DNA from: Verrucomicrobiota bacterium
GTDB taxonomy: Bacteria > Verrucomicrobiota > Verrucomicrobiia > Chthoniobacterales > Terrimicrobiaceae
Assembly (NCBI GenBank): GCA_026398285.1
Contig: JAPLTI010000184.1
Span: 1 to 21,769 of the forward strand
Direction of reading: 5' to 3'
Length of the DNA: 21,769 bases
The position numbers were made by a program, and so were the translations under genes. Shown piece by piece: positions 15,901 to 21,769 of this stretch (position 1 is its first letter; every line of letters begins with the position of its first letter). Under the pieces are notes generated by a model. The model was not told the DNA's origin. It saw only the letters and a list, made by a program, of their open reading frames with translations, and searched no databases.

Positions 15901-17714
15901 CGACTTGGTTCAGCACCGACGACACGCCCAAGATGGTTGAGGAAAAACGCGCCCTTAAGGCGGCCTCTTTCGACAACGAACTCGTTCGCGAATTTCTTAT
16001 CAGATATTGCCATCCTTTCAATTATGCTGCCGCTTTTGAAGGCGAACGCCCGGTCCTTGTTGTGGCGCCATCAACCTCGGGTAAAAACAAACTGCCATCG
16101 ATTTTTGCGGACTGGCTCCTTCAACATTTTTCAGGCGACCTCGACGAGTCGCTCCGCGTTTTTTCCAAAGAGGAAGCCAAAAACCGGATCGGCTATCTGG
16201 GCAAGATCGGTAGCCCTACGGTCATCCAGGTTCCCGAATCCGCCAAAGCCAAGTTGGCGGAACGCCGTTTGATTCTCGTCGACGACATCCTCACCAGCGG
16301 CGAAACGCTCAATGTCATGCAGGAAGCCTTGGAAGCGGCTGGACTCAAGGTCTCAGGCGTGGTCGTCATTGGGGCCGCTATGAAAGCCAAGCCCTCTCAT
16401 ACAAGCACACTCAACCAACTTACCAAACAACTCGCCAAAGCGACCAATGGCAATTGGAAGGAGTTTTACAACGATTTCCAAGTGGCGCACCGCCACGCTT
16501 ATGCTAACCTCATCCGTAAAGCCAAAAATGATGCCGACCACCTACCCCGAGACATTGCAACACTTGTCGCCGCAAAAGCTGCAACGCTACGCGGAGCTGC
16601 ACGAACAAATGTATCAGGAGAGCATCCGGCTCAATCGCACGCCGATTCCGGACGAACTCCAGGATCCGCAGGAGTGGATCAATTTCTGCACTTGGAGGAA
16701 CGACAACTGGCGCAAATTGTGCCGCGAATCATCACCGAAAGTGGTGGAGATGTTGATGAAACGGGAAGCCGTTCAAGACTCTTGGCTCCTCAACGAAGAG
16801 CCGTCAGCCTCCGCGACCTGATTCCCTTCATCGACTGGTCGCCGTTCTTTCACACATGGGAACTGCACGGCCGGTATCCTGGTATTTTTGACGACCCGAA
16901 ATGCGGGGTCGAGGCGAAGAAACTTTTCGACGACGCCCAAGCGTTGCTCGCCGAGATCGTCGCCGACGAGAGCCTGCAACTTAGCGGAGTGTGCGGACTT
17001 TTCCCGGCGAACCGCGAGGGCGAGGATATCGTTGTTTACACCGACGAGTCGCGCACCAAAGAAGCCGTGCGCTTCCACGGATTGCGCCAGCAAATGAAAA
17101 AGCCTGAGGGGCAGTTCAACTTCTCCATCGCTGACTTTGTCGCACCCGCGCCGGCCAAGGATTATGTCGGCGCTTTTGCCGTCACTTCCGGTCACAACAT
17201 GCTCGAGTTAGTGAAAAAATTCAAAGCTGTGCACGACGACTACAATGTCATTATGACAGAGGCGATCGCCGACCGTTTCGCCGAGGCGTTTGCGGAATAC
17301 ATGCACAAGTTCGCGCGTGACACATGGGGCTTCGGAAAGACTGAAAACCTGACGCCCGAGGAAATCATTCGCGAAAAATACCGTGGCATCCGCCCCGCAC
17401 CCGGCTATCCCGCGCAGCCCGACCACACCGAAAAGCGGGCGATCTGGAAGCTCCTCGATGCGGAGCGTAATACCGGCATTACTCTCACAGAGAGCCTTGC
17501 CATGTTCCCGGCGAGCAGCGTGAGCGGACTCTATTTTGGACATCCCGAGTCAAAATACTTCGCCGTTGGCAAAATCGAGCGCGATCAGATTGAAAGCTAC
17601 GCGCAGCGGAAAGGCATGTCGGTCGAAGAAGCCGAGAAGTGGCTCCAGCCTTACCTCAACTACGATGCGGACAGCCAGCTTACGCGTCCTTGTCAGTCGG
17701 GAGTCAGTAACTGA
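12993..17714 (+). CDS. metH: Cobalamin-dependent methionine synthase with an internal ~330-residue insertion
   Basis: Transfers methyl from methyltetrahydrofolate to homocysteine via cobalamin. Domains in order: homocysteine/zinc barrel (about 1-330; GLNCALG, GGCCGTTP), pterin-binding barrel (about 350-640; NIGERTNVTGS), cobalamin cap (about 660-745), cobalamin domain (about 750-890; GDVHDIG with H763 as lower axial ligand), and AdoMet reactivation domain (about 1274-1565; LRDLIPFIDWSPFF, GIRPAPGYPAQPDHTEK). The 1573 residues exceed the usual ~1230 because residues about 938-1270 are foreign to MetH. That segment starts right after the linker GVVVFES and carries a phosphoribosyltransferase motif (LILVDDILTSGET). 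The whole frame is open, so one long polypeptide is predicted. The pyrophosphatase gene starts eight bases downstream. Core identity is certain; whether the insert is real needs confirmation. Confidence 0.95.
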   Translation: MISSTEKALRDLLAQRILILDGAMGTMIQQYKLQEADYRGERFADWKGQDLKGNNDLLVLTKPDVIREIHGKYIAAGADIIETNTFNSTTISQADYGLEHLVPELNLAAAKVAREAADAITDRRVFVAGAIGPLNRTLSISRDVNDPGKREVTFEEVAAAYTEQIENLVAGGVDILLVETIFDTLNAKAALFAIARFFEKHPRMPVMASGTITDLSGRTLTGQTVEAFLNSLSHFPLLSIGLNCALGPKEMRPYIEELSNISPFFVSTYPNAGLPDPLSPTGFPETPESLAPQLLEWAEQGWLNIIGGCCGTTPGHIKAIADVVRGLPPRRIPTRTTTLRLSGLEPFTARPEIPFINIGERTNVTGSPKFAKLILAGNYDEALAVARQQVEAGAQIIDVNMDEGMLDGAAAMTKFVNLVASEPDISRVPVMIDSSKWEVLEAGLRCVQGKCVVNSISLKEGPEKFKEQASLIRAYGASTIVMAFDEKGQADSFERKIQICERAYRMLVDEVGFPPEDIIFDPNILTVATGIEEHNDYANAFINATRWIKENLPYARVSGGISNISFSFRGNNPVREAMHAAFLYHAIKAGLDMGIVNAGQLGIYEDIPKDLLELIEDVLLNRRPDSTERLVTFAENFKASKTGGTGSAPVQDTAWRELPVEKRLQHALIKGIVDHIDADTEEALNKYGKPLSVIEGPLMDGMKIVGDLFGEGKMFLPQVVKSARVMKKSVAWLTPLMEAERAANPNARTQGRILMATVKGDVHDIGKNIVGVVLACNNYEVIDMGVMVPCEKILATAQEKNCDIIGLSGLITPSLDEMIHVAKEMQRQGFPIPLMIGGATTSRAHTAVKISQYYSGGVVHVLDASRAVNVASSLLSPDQKPAFLTNLESDYEKLRVEHAGRQAGKPMLALQEAIANAPQLPHDNIAVPEQTGVVVFESAKPCSGFPRRIGGLEVTSESELKQIFSLDCPPTWFSTDDTPKMVEEKRALKAASFDNELVREFLIRYCHPFNYAAAFEGERPVLVVAPSTSGKNKLPSIFADWLLQHFSGDLDESLRVFSKEEAKNRIGYLGKIGSPTVIQVPESAKAKLAERRLILVDDILTSGETLNVMQEALEAAGLKVSGVVVIGAAMKAKPSHTSTLNQLTKQLAKATNGNWKEFYNDFQVAHRHAYANLIRKAKNDADHLPRDIATLVAAKAATLRGAARTNVSGEHPAQSHADSGRTPGSAGVDQFLHLEERQLAQIVPRIITESGGDVDETGSRSRLLAPQRRAVSLRDLIPFIDWSPFFHTWELHGRYPGIFDDPKCGVEAKKLFDDAQALLAEIVADESLQLSGVCGLFPANREGEDIVVYTDESRTKEAVRFHGLRQQMKKPEGQFNFSIADFVAPAPAKDYVGAFAVTSGHNMLELVKKFKAVHDDYNVIMTEAIADRFAEAFAEYMHKFARDTWGFGKTENLTPEEIIREKYRGIRPAPGYPAQPDHTEKRAIWKLLDAERNTGITLTESLAMFPASSVSGLYFGHPESKYFAVGKIERDQIESYAQRKGMSVEEAEKWLQPYLNYDADSQLTRPCQSGVSN
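15805..16800 (+). other. ~1 kb insertion in metH encoding a phosphoribosyltransferase-like domain
   Basis: Boundaries are approximate, set by where the MetH linker (GVVVFES) stops and SLRDLIPFIDW resumes. In the metH frame the first ~240 residues look like a genuine protein: a helical lead-in (ELKQIF..., SFDNELVREFLIRY), VLVVAPSTSGKNKLPSIFADWL, then the PRPP-binding signature RLILVDDILTSGET near residue 1095 (two acidic residues followed by T-S-G-x-T). Type I phosphoribosyltransferases use this motif for nucleotide salvage, regulation or comF-like roles. The final ~85 residues in this frame are Arg/Ala-rich and look like an out-of-frame reading of a separate small ORF (16528-16821). The segment length keeps the metH frame open. 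I see no terminal inverted repeats, target duplication or transposase. Confidence 0.7.
16528..16821 (+). CDS. Small hypothetical ORF inside the metH insertion, frame +1 to metH
   Basis: A 97-residue ORF with tandem ATGs (16528 and 16531), reading MMPTTYPETLQHLSPQKL and continuing with balanced, helical, natural-looking composition (RYAELHEQMYQESIRL, DPQEWINFCTWRNDNWRKL). The overlapping metH-frame translation looks like noise. Its last residues (EEPSASAT) run into the metH reactivation-domain coding sequence, so its true 3' end was probably cut by the junction. One extra A in the AAAAATGATG run would end the phosphoribosyltransferase as RKAKK at a TGA overlapping this ATG, a classic coupled arrangement. 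Function unknown; whether it is expressed is unknown. Confidence 0.4.
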   Translation: MMPTTYPETLQHLSPQKLQRYAELHEQMYQESIRLNRTPIPDELQDPQEWINFCTWRNDNWRKLCRESSPKVVEMLMKREAVQDSWLLNEEPSASAT

Positions 17715-17722
17715 TTTAAAAT

Positions 17723-19369
17723 ATGAAAACTCTCGTCATCGGCCACCGCAACCCGGATATGGACTCGATCTGCTCTGCCATCGGTTATGCGGAGTTCAAG
17801 CGCGCAACCGGCATGGAGGGCGCCGTAGCAGCGCGGTGTGGAAACACCAACCAGCGGATCGATTTTGCTCTTAACAAATTCGGTCTTGAGGCTCCTATTT
17901 TCTTTGCCGATGTCTATCCCCGTATCGAGGACGTCATGCAGCGGAATGTCGTCAGCATTCACCGTGATGCCCCTGTTTATCAGGCCATGACGCGTTTCGG
18001 TGAGGACAAGTTCCGCGGACTGCCTGTTGTCGATGACGCCCGCAACTGCATCGGACTGCTCTCTGCATTCAAGTTGGGGAAATATCTTTTCCCGCCCATT
18101 GAAAACCTATCCTCCAGCCGCATTGTCGAAGCCTCGATCGCACACATCCGTGAGGCCATCCGCGGAATGCTCATTACTGGCAGGGAGGATGCCGTCATCC
18201 GTCCACGAACGCTCGTCGTGGCGGCGATGCTCACCGACTCCTTCAAAAAGCGACTCGAGCAGCTTGATATTCCCTCCACTGTTCTGATTGTCGGCGATCG
18301 TTGGAATATCCAGGAACTCTCCATCCTTGCCGGCGTTCCAGCCATCATCATCACGAACAACTTTTCCCCGCCAGATAAGATTCTCGCGCTGGCTCAGGAG
18401 CACGGAACGACCCTGCTCTCATCGCCGCATGACACCGCCACCACGACGCTTCTGGCGCGTGCGGCTGTGACGGCGGGACAAATGCTCTCGCCCGATTTCA
18501 CGTGCCTCCCGGCCGATGCCACATTGCGGCAGACGCGCAACGACCTGGCGATGACATCGCAATTCGCCTTCCCCGTGCTCGGGCCGCAGGGGCGTATGCA
18601 GGGAATCATTTCCAAGAGCGATCTGCTCAGGCCGGTGCCACGGCAGCTGATTCTTGTGGATCACAATGAACTCACGCAGGCGGTTGCGGGTGCCGAGGAG
18701 TTGCCCATCGTCGAAATCCTCGACCACCACCGCATCGGCGTGGCTCCCACTCAGCAACCGATCCTTTTCATGAACCGCCCGGTGGGCTCCACCAGCACGA
18801 TTGTGGCGGATTGTTTCCGCATGGCCCGCATTCCCATCCCCAAGCCGGTGGCGGGATTGCTCATGTGCGGAATGATTTCCGACACCCTGAATCTTACCTC
18901 GCCCACTACGACTGCTGTGGACCGCGAAATCATGCAGGAACTCTCCAAAATCTGCGGCGTGAAGCCGAGCGATCTCGCCAACGAGATTTTCAGTGTCGGC
19001 TCGCCGCTTCTCACCCTTTCCACCAAGGAGGTCATCACCGCCGACTGCAAGGAATATGACGAGCGGGGCGTGCTCTTCAGCGTCTCCCAGATCGAGGAAA
19101 TCAGCTTCGCGCAATTCGAGAAGCAGCGCTCCGCACTTCTGGACGAGCTTGAGAAATACCGCGTGTCGCATGGTTACTTCTTCTCAACCCTTTTGATTAC
19201 CGATGTGAACACCCAGAACTCGGTCCTGCTTATCAGGGGCTCCGAGAGTTTCACCCGCCTCATCGATTTTCCTGAGGACGGTCTCCACGCCTGGCGCTTG
19301 GACGGCATCGTGTCCCGCAAGAAGCAGCTCCTGCCCTACCTCACGGAAACGCTGGCTCGCATGGCCTGA
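17723..19369 (+). CDS. ppaC: Family II (DHH) inorganic pyrophosphatase with CBS and DRTGG domains
   Basis: Cytosolic Mn/Co-dependent pyrophosphatase hydrolysing PPi to phosphate. The catalytic core is split: GHRNPDMDS with metal ligands H8, D12 and D14 at the N-terminus, then after the insert VDHNE (D313), LDHHR (D334-H336) and PVGSTSTIVA. The DHHA2 domain ends with the SRKKQLLPYL substrate-binding motif. Between residues about 65 and 305 lie a CBS motif (DVMQRNVVSIHRDAPV...), a DRTGG-like region (TVLIVGDRWNIQELSILAGVPAIIIT) and a second CBS motif (FTCLPADATLRQT...GIISKSDLL). That is the architecture of adenine-nucleotide-regulated CBS-PPases, so AMP/ADP inhibition and diadenosine polyphosphate activation are plausible. 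The 548-residue length is normal for this subtype. It starts eight bases after metH. Confidence 0.93.
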   Translation: MKTLVIGHRNPDMDSICSAIGYAEFKRATGMEGAVAARCGNTNQRIDFALNKFGLEAPIFFADVYPRIEDVMQRNVVSIHRDAPVYQAMTRFGEDKFRGLPVVDDARNCIGLLSAFKLGKYLFPPIENLSSSRIVEASIAHIREAIRGMLITGREDAVIRPRTLVVAAMLTDSFKKRLEQLDIPSTVLIVGDRWNIQELSILAGVPAIIITNNFSPPDKILALAQEHGTTLLSSPHDTATTTLLARAAVTAGQMLSPDFTCLPADATLRQTRNDLAMTSQFAFPVLGPQGRMQGIISKSDLLRPVPRQLILVDHNELTQAVAGAEELPIVEILDHHRIGVAPTQQPILFMNRPVGSTSTIVADCFRMARIPIPKPVAGLLMCGMISDTLNLTSPTTTAVDREIMQELSKICGVKPSDLANEIFSVGSPLLTLSTKEVITADCKEYDERGVLFSVSQIEEISFAQFEKQRSALLDELEKYRVSHGYFFSTLLITDVNTQNSVLLIRGSESFTRLIDFPEDGLHAWRLDGIVSRKKQLLPYLTETLARMA

Positions 19370-19389
19370 TTGATAGAGGTGATGGCTCC

Positions 19390-19902
19390 ATGAAATTCGG
19401 CGACAATCTCACCGGTTCGCTCCTCGTGGCCCATCCCTGTCTGCATGATCCGAACTTCCGCCGCACCATTGTTTTTCTGTCACAACATTGCCCGCACCAG
19501 GGAGCGACGGGATTTGTTCTGAACCGGCCGCTTCAACCTCTGCCGGATGCCGGTGTGCCCGTCTTTTTCGGCGGCCCCGTCGGCGCAGATGAGAGCCTCC
19601 TCACGAGCCTTCAATGGCGGGAAAACCCCACACTCGTGGCGTTTCGGGCCTTCACAGATGTGGCCGATGCCGAGTCGCGTCAAGGCTGGGAGAAGGGCCT
19701 TCGAATTTTCGAAGGATACGCCGGTTGGTCTCCCGGTCAGCTTGAGCAGGAGATCGAGGGCAACACCTGGCTCGTCATTCCGCCCACGCGCGAGCTGATT
19801 GAAATGATTGATCCCTTCCCTGCGTGGCAGGGTATCATGCGGAATTCCGGCCCCCTCCTGCACCTTCTCTCAGAGGCGCCTGATGATCCTGGATTGAACT
19901 GA
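19390..19902 (+). CDS. YqgE/AlgH family protein (UPF0301)
   Basis: A 170-residue cytosolic protein with the family pattern: an N-terminal GSLLVAHPCLHDPNFRRTIVFLSQH, then GATGFVLNRPL, FFGGPVG, and an FEGYAGWSPGQLEQEI segment followed by WLVIPPT. AlgH was linked to alginate transcription in Pseudomonas, but the molecular function of the family is not settled. AGAGGTG (19375-19381) sits about eight bases before the chosen ATG. It lies 20 bases after the pyrophosphatase gene and is probably the last gene of the metH-ppaC-yqgE unit. Confidence 0.92.
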   Translation: MKFGDNLTGSLLVAHPCLHDPNFRRTIVFLSQHCPHQGATGFVLNRPLQPLPDAGVPVFFGGPVGADESLLTSLQWRENPTLVAFRAFTDVADAESRQGWEKGLRIFEGYAGWSPGQLEQEIEGNTWLVIPPTRELIEMIDPFPAWQGIMRNSGPLLHLLSEAPDDPGLN

Positions 19903-19963
19903 GCGGCTTTGCAACCGCGCCACGGCTTGCATTCCAATCGGGCGGAGGCTTACTTTCACAGCA

Positions 19964-20563
19964 ATGAGCGCGCTCCCTAAAAAAAAGCTGACACCGCAGG
20001 AATATCTCGTGATCGAACGCGCTGCGGATTTCAAAAGCGAGTTCTTTGATGGCGAGATGTTCGCTATGGCGGGGACTTCAAAAGAGCATTCCCGCATCAC
20101 GGTGAATCTCACGATTCAATTTGGCAACGCTCTTAAAGGACGATTCTGTGAACCTTTTTCCTCCGATCTCCGCGTCAAAGTCAGTGCCAACGGCCTCTAT
20201 ACTTATCCCGACCTGACAATCGTTTGCGGTCCTGTCGATGTGGAGGACGAGCAGGCTGATGTTTTGCTGAACCCAACGCTCATCATCGAGGTGCTGTCTC
20301 CGGGGACGGAGCGCTACGACCGTGGCAAAAAATTTGATCTCTACCGTGAGGTGGATTCCCTCAAGGAATATGTGCTCATTTCGCAGGATCAATATCGCGT
20401 GGAGCAGTTCCTGCGTGGAAATGGCTCGGAATGGGGTTACCGCGTCGCTTTCAAGGAAGATGACATCGTCGAGTTCCCATCGGTCGGATGTTCGATTTCG
20501 ATCAAGGACATCTACGCGAGGGTCGCTTTTCCTCCAGACGAAGCGGCTCCTCCCGAGGTGTAG
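19964..20563 (+). CDS. Uma2 family (DUF820) PD-(D/E)XK nuclease-like protein
   Basis: A 199-residue protein with the Uma2/DUF820 signature: N-terminal LTPQEYLVIERAADFKSEFFDGE, central YPDLTIVCG with D83, and PTLIIEVLSPGTERYDRGKKFDLY with E109 and lysines 122-123 as the likely PD-(D/E)XK active-site cluster. These families are expanded in cyanobacteria and other environmental bacteria. They resemble restriction endonucleases in fold, but their cellular role is unclear. The gene stands alone: 61 bases after yqgE and followed by a terminator, with no methyltransferase or antitoxin beside it. All active-site residues appear intact. Confidence 0.9.
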   Translation: MSALPKKKLTPQEYLVIERAADFKSEFFDGEMFAMAGTSKEHSRITVNLTIQFGNALKGRFCEPFSSDLRVKVSANGLYTYPDLTIVCGPVDVEDEQADVLLNPTLIIEVLSPGTERYDRGKKFDLYREVDSLKEYVLISQDQYRVEQFLRGNGSEWGYRVAFKEDDIVEFPSVGCSISIKDIYARVAFPPDEAAPPEV

Positions 20564-20574
20564 TCGGCACAAAA

Positions 20575-20608
20575 GAAAAAACCGGCCCGAGAATCAGGCC
20601 GGTCTTTT
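20575..20608. terminator. Bidirectional terminator between the Uma2 gene and pal
   Basis: ACCGGCC (20581-20587) pairs with GGCCGGT (20597-20603) around a nine-base loop. An A-run precedes it and CTTTT follows, so it can work for the plus-strand Uma2 gene and, on the other strand, for convergent pal. Confidence 0.85.
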
Positions 20609-20634
20609 GCGTGGGGGAAATTTTTGTTGCTGCT

Positions 20635-21135
20635 TTATTTAACGACGCCGAATTCTGCGCGGCGGTTCAATGCCCATGCCTGCTCGTTGCTGGCGGGATC
20701 GGCTGGCATTTCACTGCCGAAGCTCACGGTCTGAATCCGGTCGGCGCTGATGCCTGCATCGATCAAAGCTTGGCGAACCGCTTGGGCGCGGCGTTCGCCG
20801 AGGCCTCGGTTGTATTCCTGAGTGCCACGCTCGTCGGTGAAGCCGGCGATGATGAGGCGCTGAGAGGAATCCTTCATCGCGGTGGCGACTTGCTGAACTT
20901 TGGAAGTTTCAGCGGTCTCCACGGCGTAGCTGTCGTAGCCAAAACGAACAGGCGAGAATTGGCCTTTCGTCACGCTGTCGCTAAAGAAGTTCGCTCCGCC
21001 TTCGAAGCGCTCGGAGAGCGGCGTGCTGGTCACAAAGTCGCCGTCAACGCCGGCAAACTGATCGGATTTCTTTTTGTTACAGGCAGAGAGAGAGACGACA
21101 GCGGCCAGCGCGATGAGTAGGAAAAATTTTTTCAT
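20635..21135 (-). CDS. pal: Peptidoglycan-associated lipoprotein Pal (OmpA-like)
   Basis: A 166-residue outer-membrane lipoprotein that tethers the outer membrane to peptidoglycan and works with Tol during envelope constriction. It has a short signal peptide (MKKFFLLIALAAVV) ending in lipobox LSAC, with lipidated C19. A flexible, charged linker follows, then an OmpA-C domain from about 60. The diaminopimelate-binding loop GFTDERGTQEYNRGLGERRAQAV supplies D101 and R116, and NRRAEF is near the end. No tolB or ybgF lies beside it within the window. It must have its own promoter, as a terminator separates it from rpsR upstream. It converges with the Uma2 gene on a shared terminator. Confidence 0.94.
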   Translation of the reverse strand: MKKFFLLIALAAVVSLSACNKKKSDQFAGVDGDFVTSTPLSERFEGGANFFSDSVTKGQFSPVRFGYDSYAVETAETSKVQQVATAMKDSSQRLIIAGFTDERGTQEYNRGLGERRAQAVRQALIDAGISADRIQTVSFGSEMPADPASNEQAWALNRRAEFGVVK

Positions 21136-21190
21136 GGCGAGAGATTGGATGATTTCTGCGAAAATTCAAGACGGAGGTTATGAATAATTC

Positions 21191-21229
21191 CAAAAAAGCC
21201 CGGTTGCACGCTGGGCGTAGCAACCGGGC
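21191..21229 (-). terminator. Rho-independent terminator after rpsR
   Basis: GCCCGGTTGC (21198-21207) and GCAACCGGGC (21220-21229) form a perfect ten-pair stem with a 12-base loop. On the minus strand it is followed by a run of six Ts (the A-run at 21192-21197). It ends the rpmG-rpsR transcript 17 bases after rpsR. Confidence 0.9.
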
Positions 21230-21246
21230 GGTTTCGGCAGGGGAAA

Positions 21247-21486
21247 TTACTTCATGAGGAGGGCGGCGCGGGCGCGCTTGACCTCACGGGTGATTTTGCG
21301 GTGAAGGCTGGCGGACATACCGGTCACGCGGCGTGGCAGGATTTTGCCGCTCTCGGTGACGAAGCGTTTGAGAAGATCGGGGTTTTTGTAATCGATCGCC
21401 TCGATGTTGAGATCCACGCGACGGCGTGGCATGGGACGGTTGGCGCGGCGGAAGTTCGAGCGGCGTTGTGGTGTTTTAGGCTGCAT
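21247..21486 (-). CDS. rpsR: 30S ribosomal protein bS18
   Basis: A 79-residue small-subunit protein that binds with bS6 on the platform of the 30S subunit. The core DYKNPDLLKRFVTESGKILPRRVTGMSASLHRKITREVKRARAALLM is standard (given here as its parts: DYKNPDLLKRF, GKILPRRVTG, KRARAALL). The N-terminus is basic (PRRR, RRSNFRRANR). It follows rpmG by six bases and is closed by a strong terminator. Neither rpsF nor rplI is visible in the window, so the usual rpsF-rpsR-rplI cluster is at least partly rearranged. Confidence 0.97.
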   Translation of the reverse strand: MQPKTPQRRSNFRRANRPMPRRRVDLNIEAIDYKNPDLLKRFVTESGKILPRRVTGMSASLHRKITREVKRARAALLMK

Positions 21487-21492
21487 GGCGTT

Positions 21493-21666
21493 TTATTTGA
21501 TTTCGCGGTGGAGTGTGTGGCGGTTCAGATTGGGGTTGAACTTTTTCTTTTCGAGCCGGTTCGGTGTGCGTGGGCTCTTTTTGTTGCGTGTGGTGATGTA
21601 GCGCGAGGCGGGTTTCCCCTCGGCTTTGGCCTCGGTGCATTCGAAGGTGATGTTTTCCTGTGGCAT
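21493..21666 (-). CDS. rpmG: 50S ribosomal protein bL33
   Basis: A 57-residue protein beginning MPQENITFECTEA and carrying YITTRNKKSPRTPNRLEKKKF plus HTLHREIK, the bL33 pattern. Only one cysteine remains, so this is the zinc-independent (C-minus) form. The frame is open 32 codons further upstream, but that part belongs to the neighbouring gene's region and is not bL33-like; ATG 21666 gives the family's usual start. It begins four bases after the upstream stop and six before rpsR, so the three are cotranscribed. Confidence 0.93.
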   Translation of the reverse strand: MPQENITFECTEAKAEGKPASRYITTRNKKSPRTPNRLEKKKFNPNLNRHTLHREIK

Positions 21667-21670
21667 AGAT

Positions 21671-21769
21671 TTAGTCTTTGGTGTCGGTGGTGGTATCTTC
21701 TTCCTCGCTCTCGCTCTCGCCTTCTCGCGCGGGGACCCCCTCGCGCACGCCTTCTCGCGCAAGCCCCTC
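21671..21769 (-). CDS. C-terminal acidic tail of an unidentified protein (partial)
   Basis: The last 32 codons of a minus-strand gene, ending TAA at 21671-21673. The tail reads AREGVREGVPAREGESESEEED and then TTTDTKD: repeated R-E-G units followed by an acidic Ser/Glu run. Acidic extensions like this occur on ribosomal proteins (bL25, bS6) and SSB in some lineages, and its position four bases before rpmG fits a translation gene, but I cannot name it. Confidence 0.5.
   Translation of the reverse strand, partial: EGLAREGVREGVPAREGESESEEEDTTTDTKD
21718..21760. repeat. 13-bp direct repeat in the acidic-tail coding region
   Basis: CGCCTTCTCGCGC occurs at 21718-21730 and 21748-21760, exactly 30 bases apart and therefore in the same codon phase. 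A partial CTCGCGC copy lies between them. It encodes the repeated A-R-E-G peptide and is probably a small in-frame duplication. Confidence 0.7.

Noticed and set aside
15805..16800. Transposon, intein or group II intron within metH
   Set aside because: No transposase, terminal inverted repeats, intein splicing motifs (N-terminal Cys/Ser block, HN-C end) or intron domain V structure could be seen.
18419..19171. Minus-strand 250-codon ORF
   Set aside because: Antisense shadow of the pyrophosphatase gene in high-GC sequence.
19964..20563. Restriction-modification or toxin-antitoxin system around the Uma2 protein
   Set aside because: No methyltransferase, specificity subunit or small antitoxin-like gene lies next to it; it stands alone between yqgE and a terminator.

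Overview
The window looks like an ordinary chromosomal housekeeping stretch from a Gram-negative bacterium, most likely a verrucomicrobium or other PVC-group member. I infer this from a long-form IspG carrying the extra barrel domain, a small Lys/Ala/Pro histone-H1-like protein, a CBS-type Mn-dependent pyrophosphatase, a Pal lipoprotein (so an outer membrane), and high-GC coding with few clear Shine-Dalgarno sites. No database search was possible, so the phylum is an inference. Genes are tightly packed. No gene-free stretch exceeds about 190 bases, and I see no tRNA, rRNA, CRISPR array, IS element or prophage.

Layout. 1-657 (+): tail of an ABC-transporter ATPase, then recR. 670-4139 (-): glmS, preceded on its strand by an exported DUF2334/polysaccharide-deacetylase-fold protein. 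4285-7348 (+): a queuosine tRNA transglycosylase fused to an MnmC-like methyltransferase, then dxr. 7345-10478 (-): ispG and rseP, convergent with dxr and overlapping it by four bases. 10575-12378 (+): yicC, then a chimeric ORF joining the front of guanylate kinase (gmk) to the back of the CoaC flavoprotein. 12379-12875: a DnaA-box-bearing promoter region, the histone-like gene and a strong terminator. 12993-19902 (+): an abnormally large metH with an embedded phosphoribosyltransferase segment, a CBS-DRTGG pyrophosphatase and a YqgE/AlgH protein. 19964-20563 (+): a Uma2-family nuclease-like protein. 20635-21769 (-): pal, a terminator, rpsR, rpmG and the acidic tail of one more protein.

Functional themes are isoprenoid synthesis (dxr, ispG), envelope biology (glmS, rseP, pal, the DUF2334 protein), translation and tRNA wobble modification (tgt-mnmC, rpsR, rpmG), nucleotide and one-carbon metabolism (gmk, metH, pyrophosphatase), and DNA repair or nucleoid organisation (recR, the histone-like protein).

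The most unusual content is three composite proteins. The Tgt-MnmC fusion joins two enzymes that both act on tRNA position 34. MetH has about 1 kb inserted exactly in the linker before its reactivation domain; that insert encodes a PRPP-motif domain and a small ORF in another frame. The gmk'-'coaC chimera looks like an in-frame deletion that would disable both parent enzymes. The last two must be separated from assembly error before being treated as biology.
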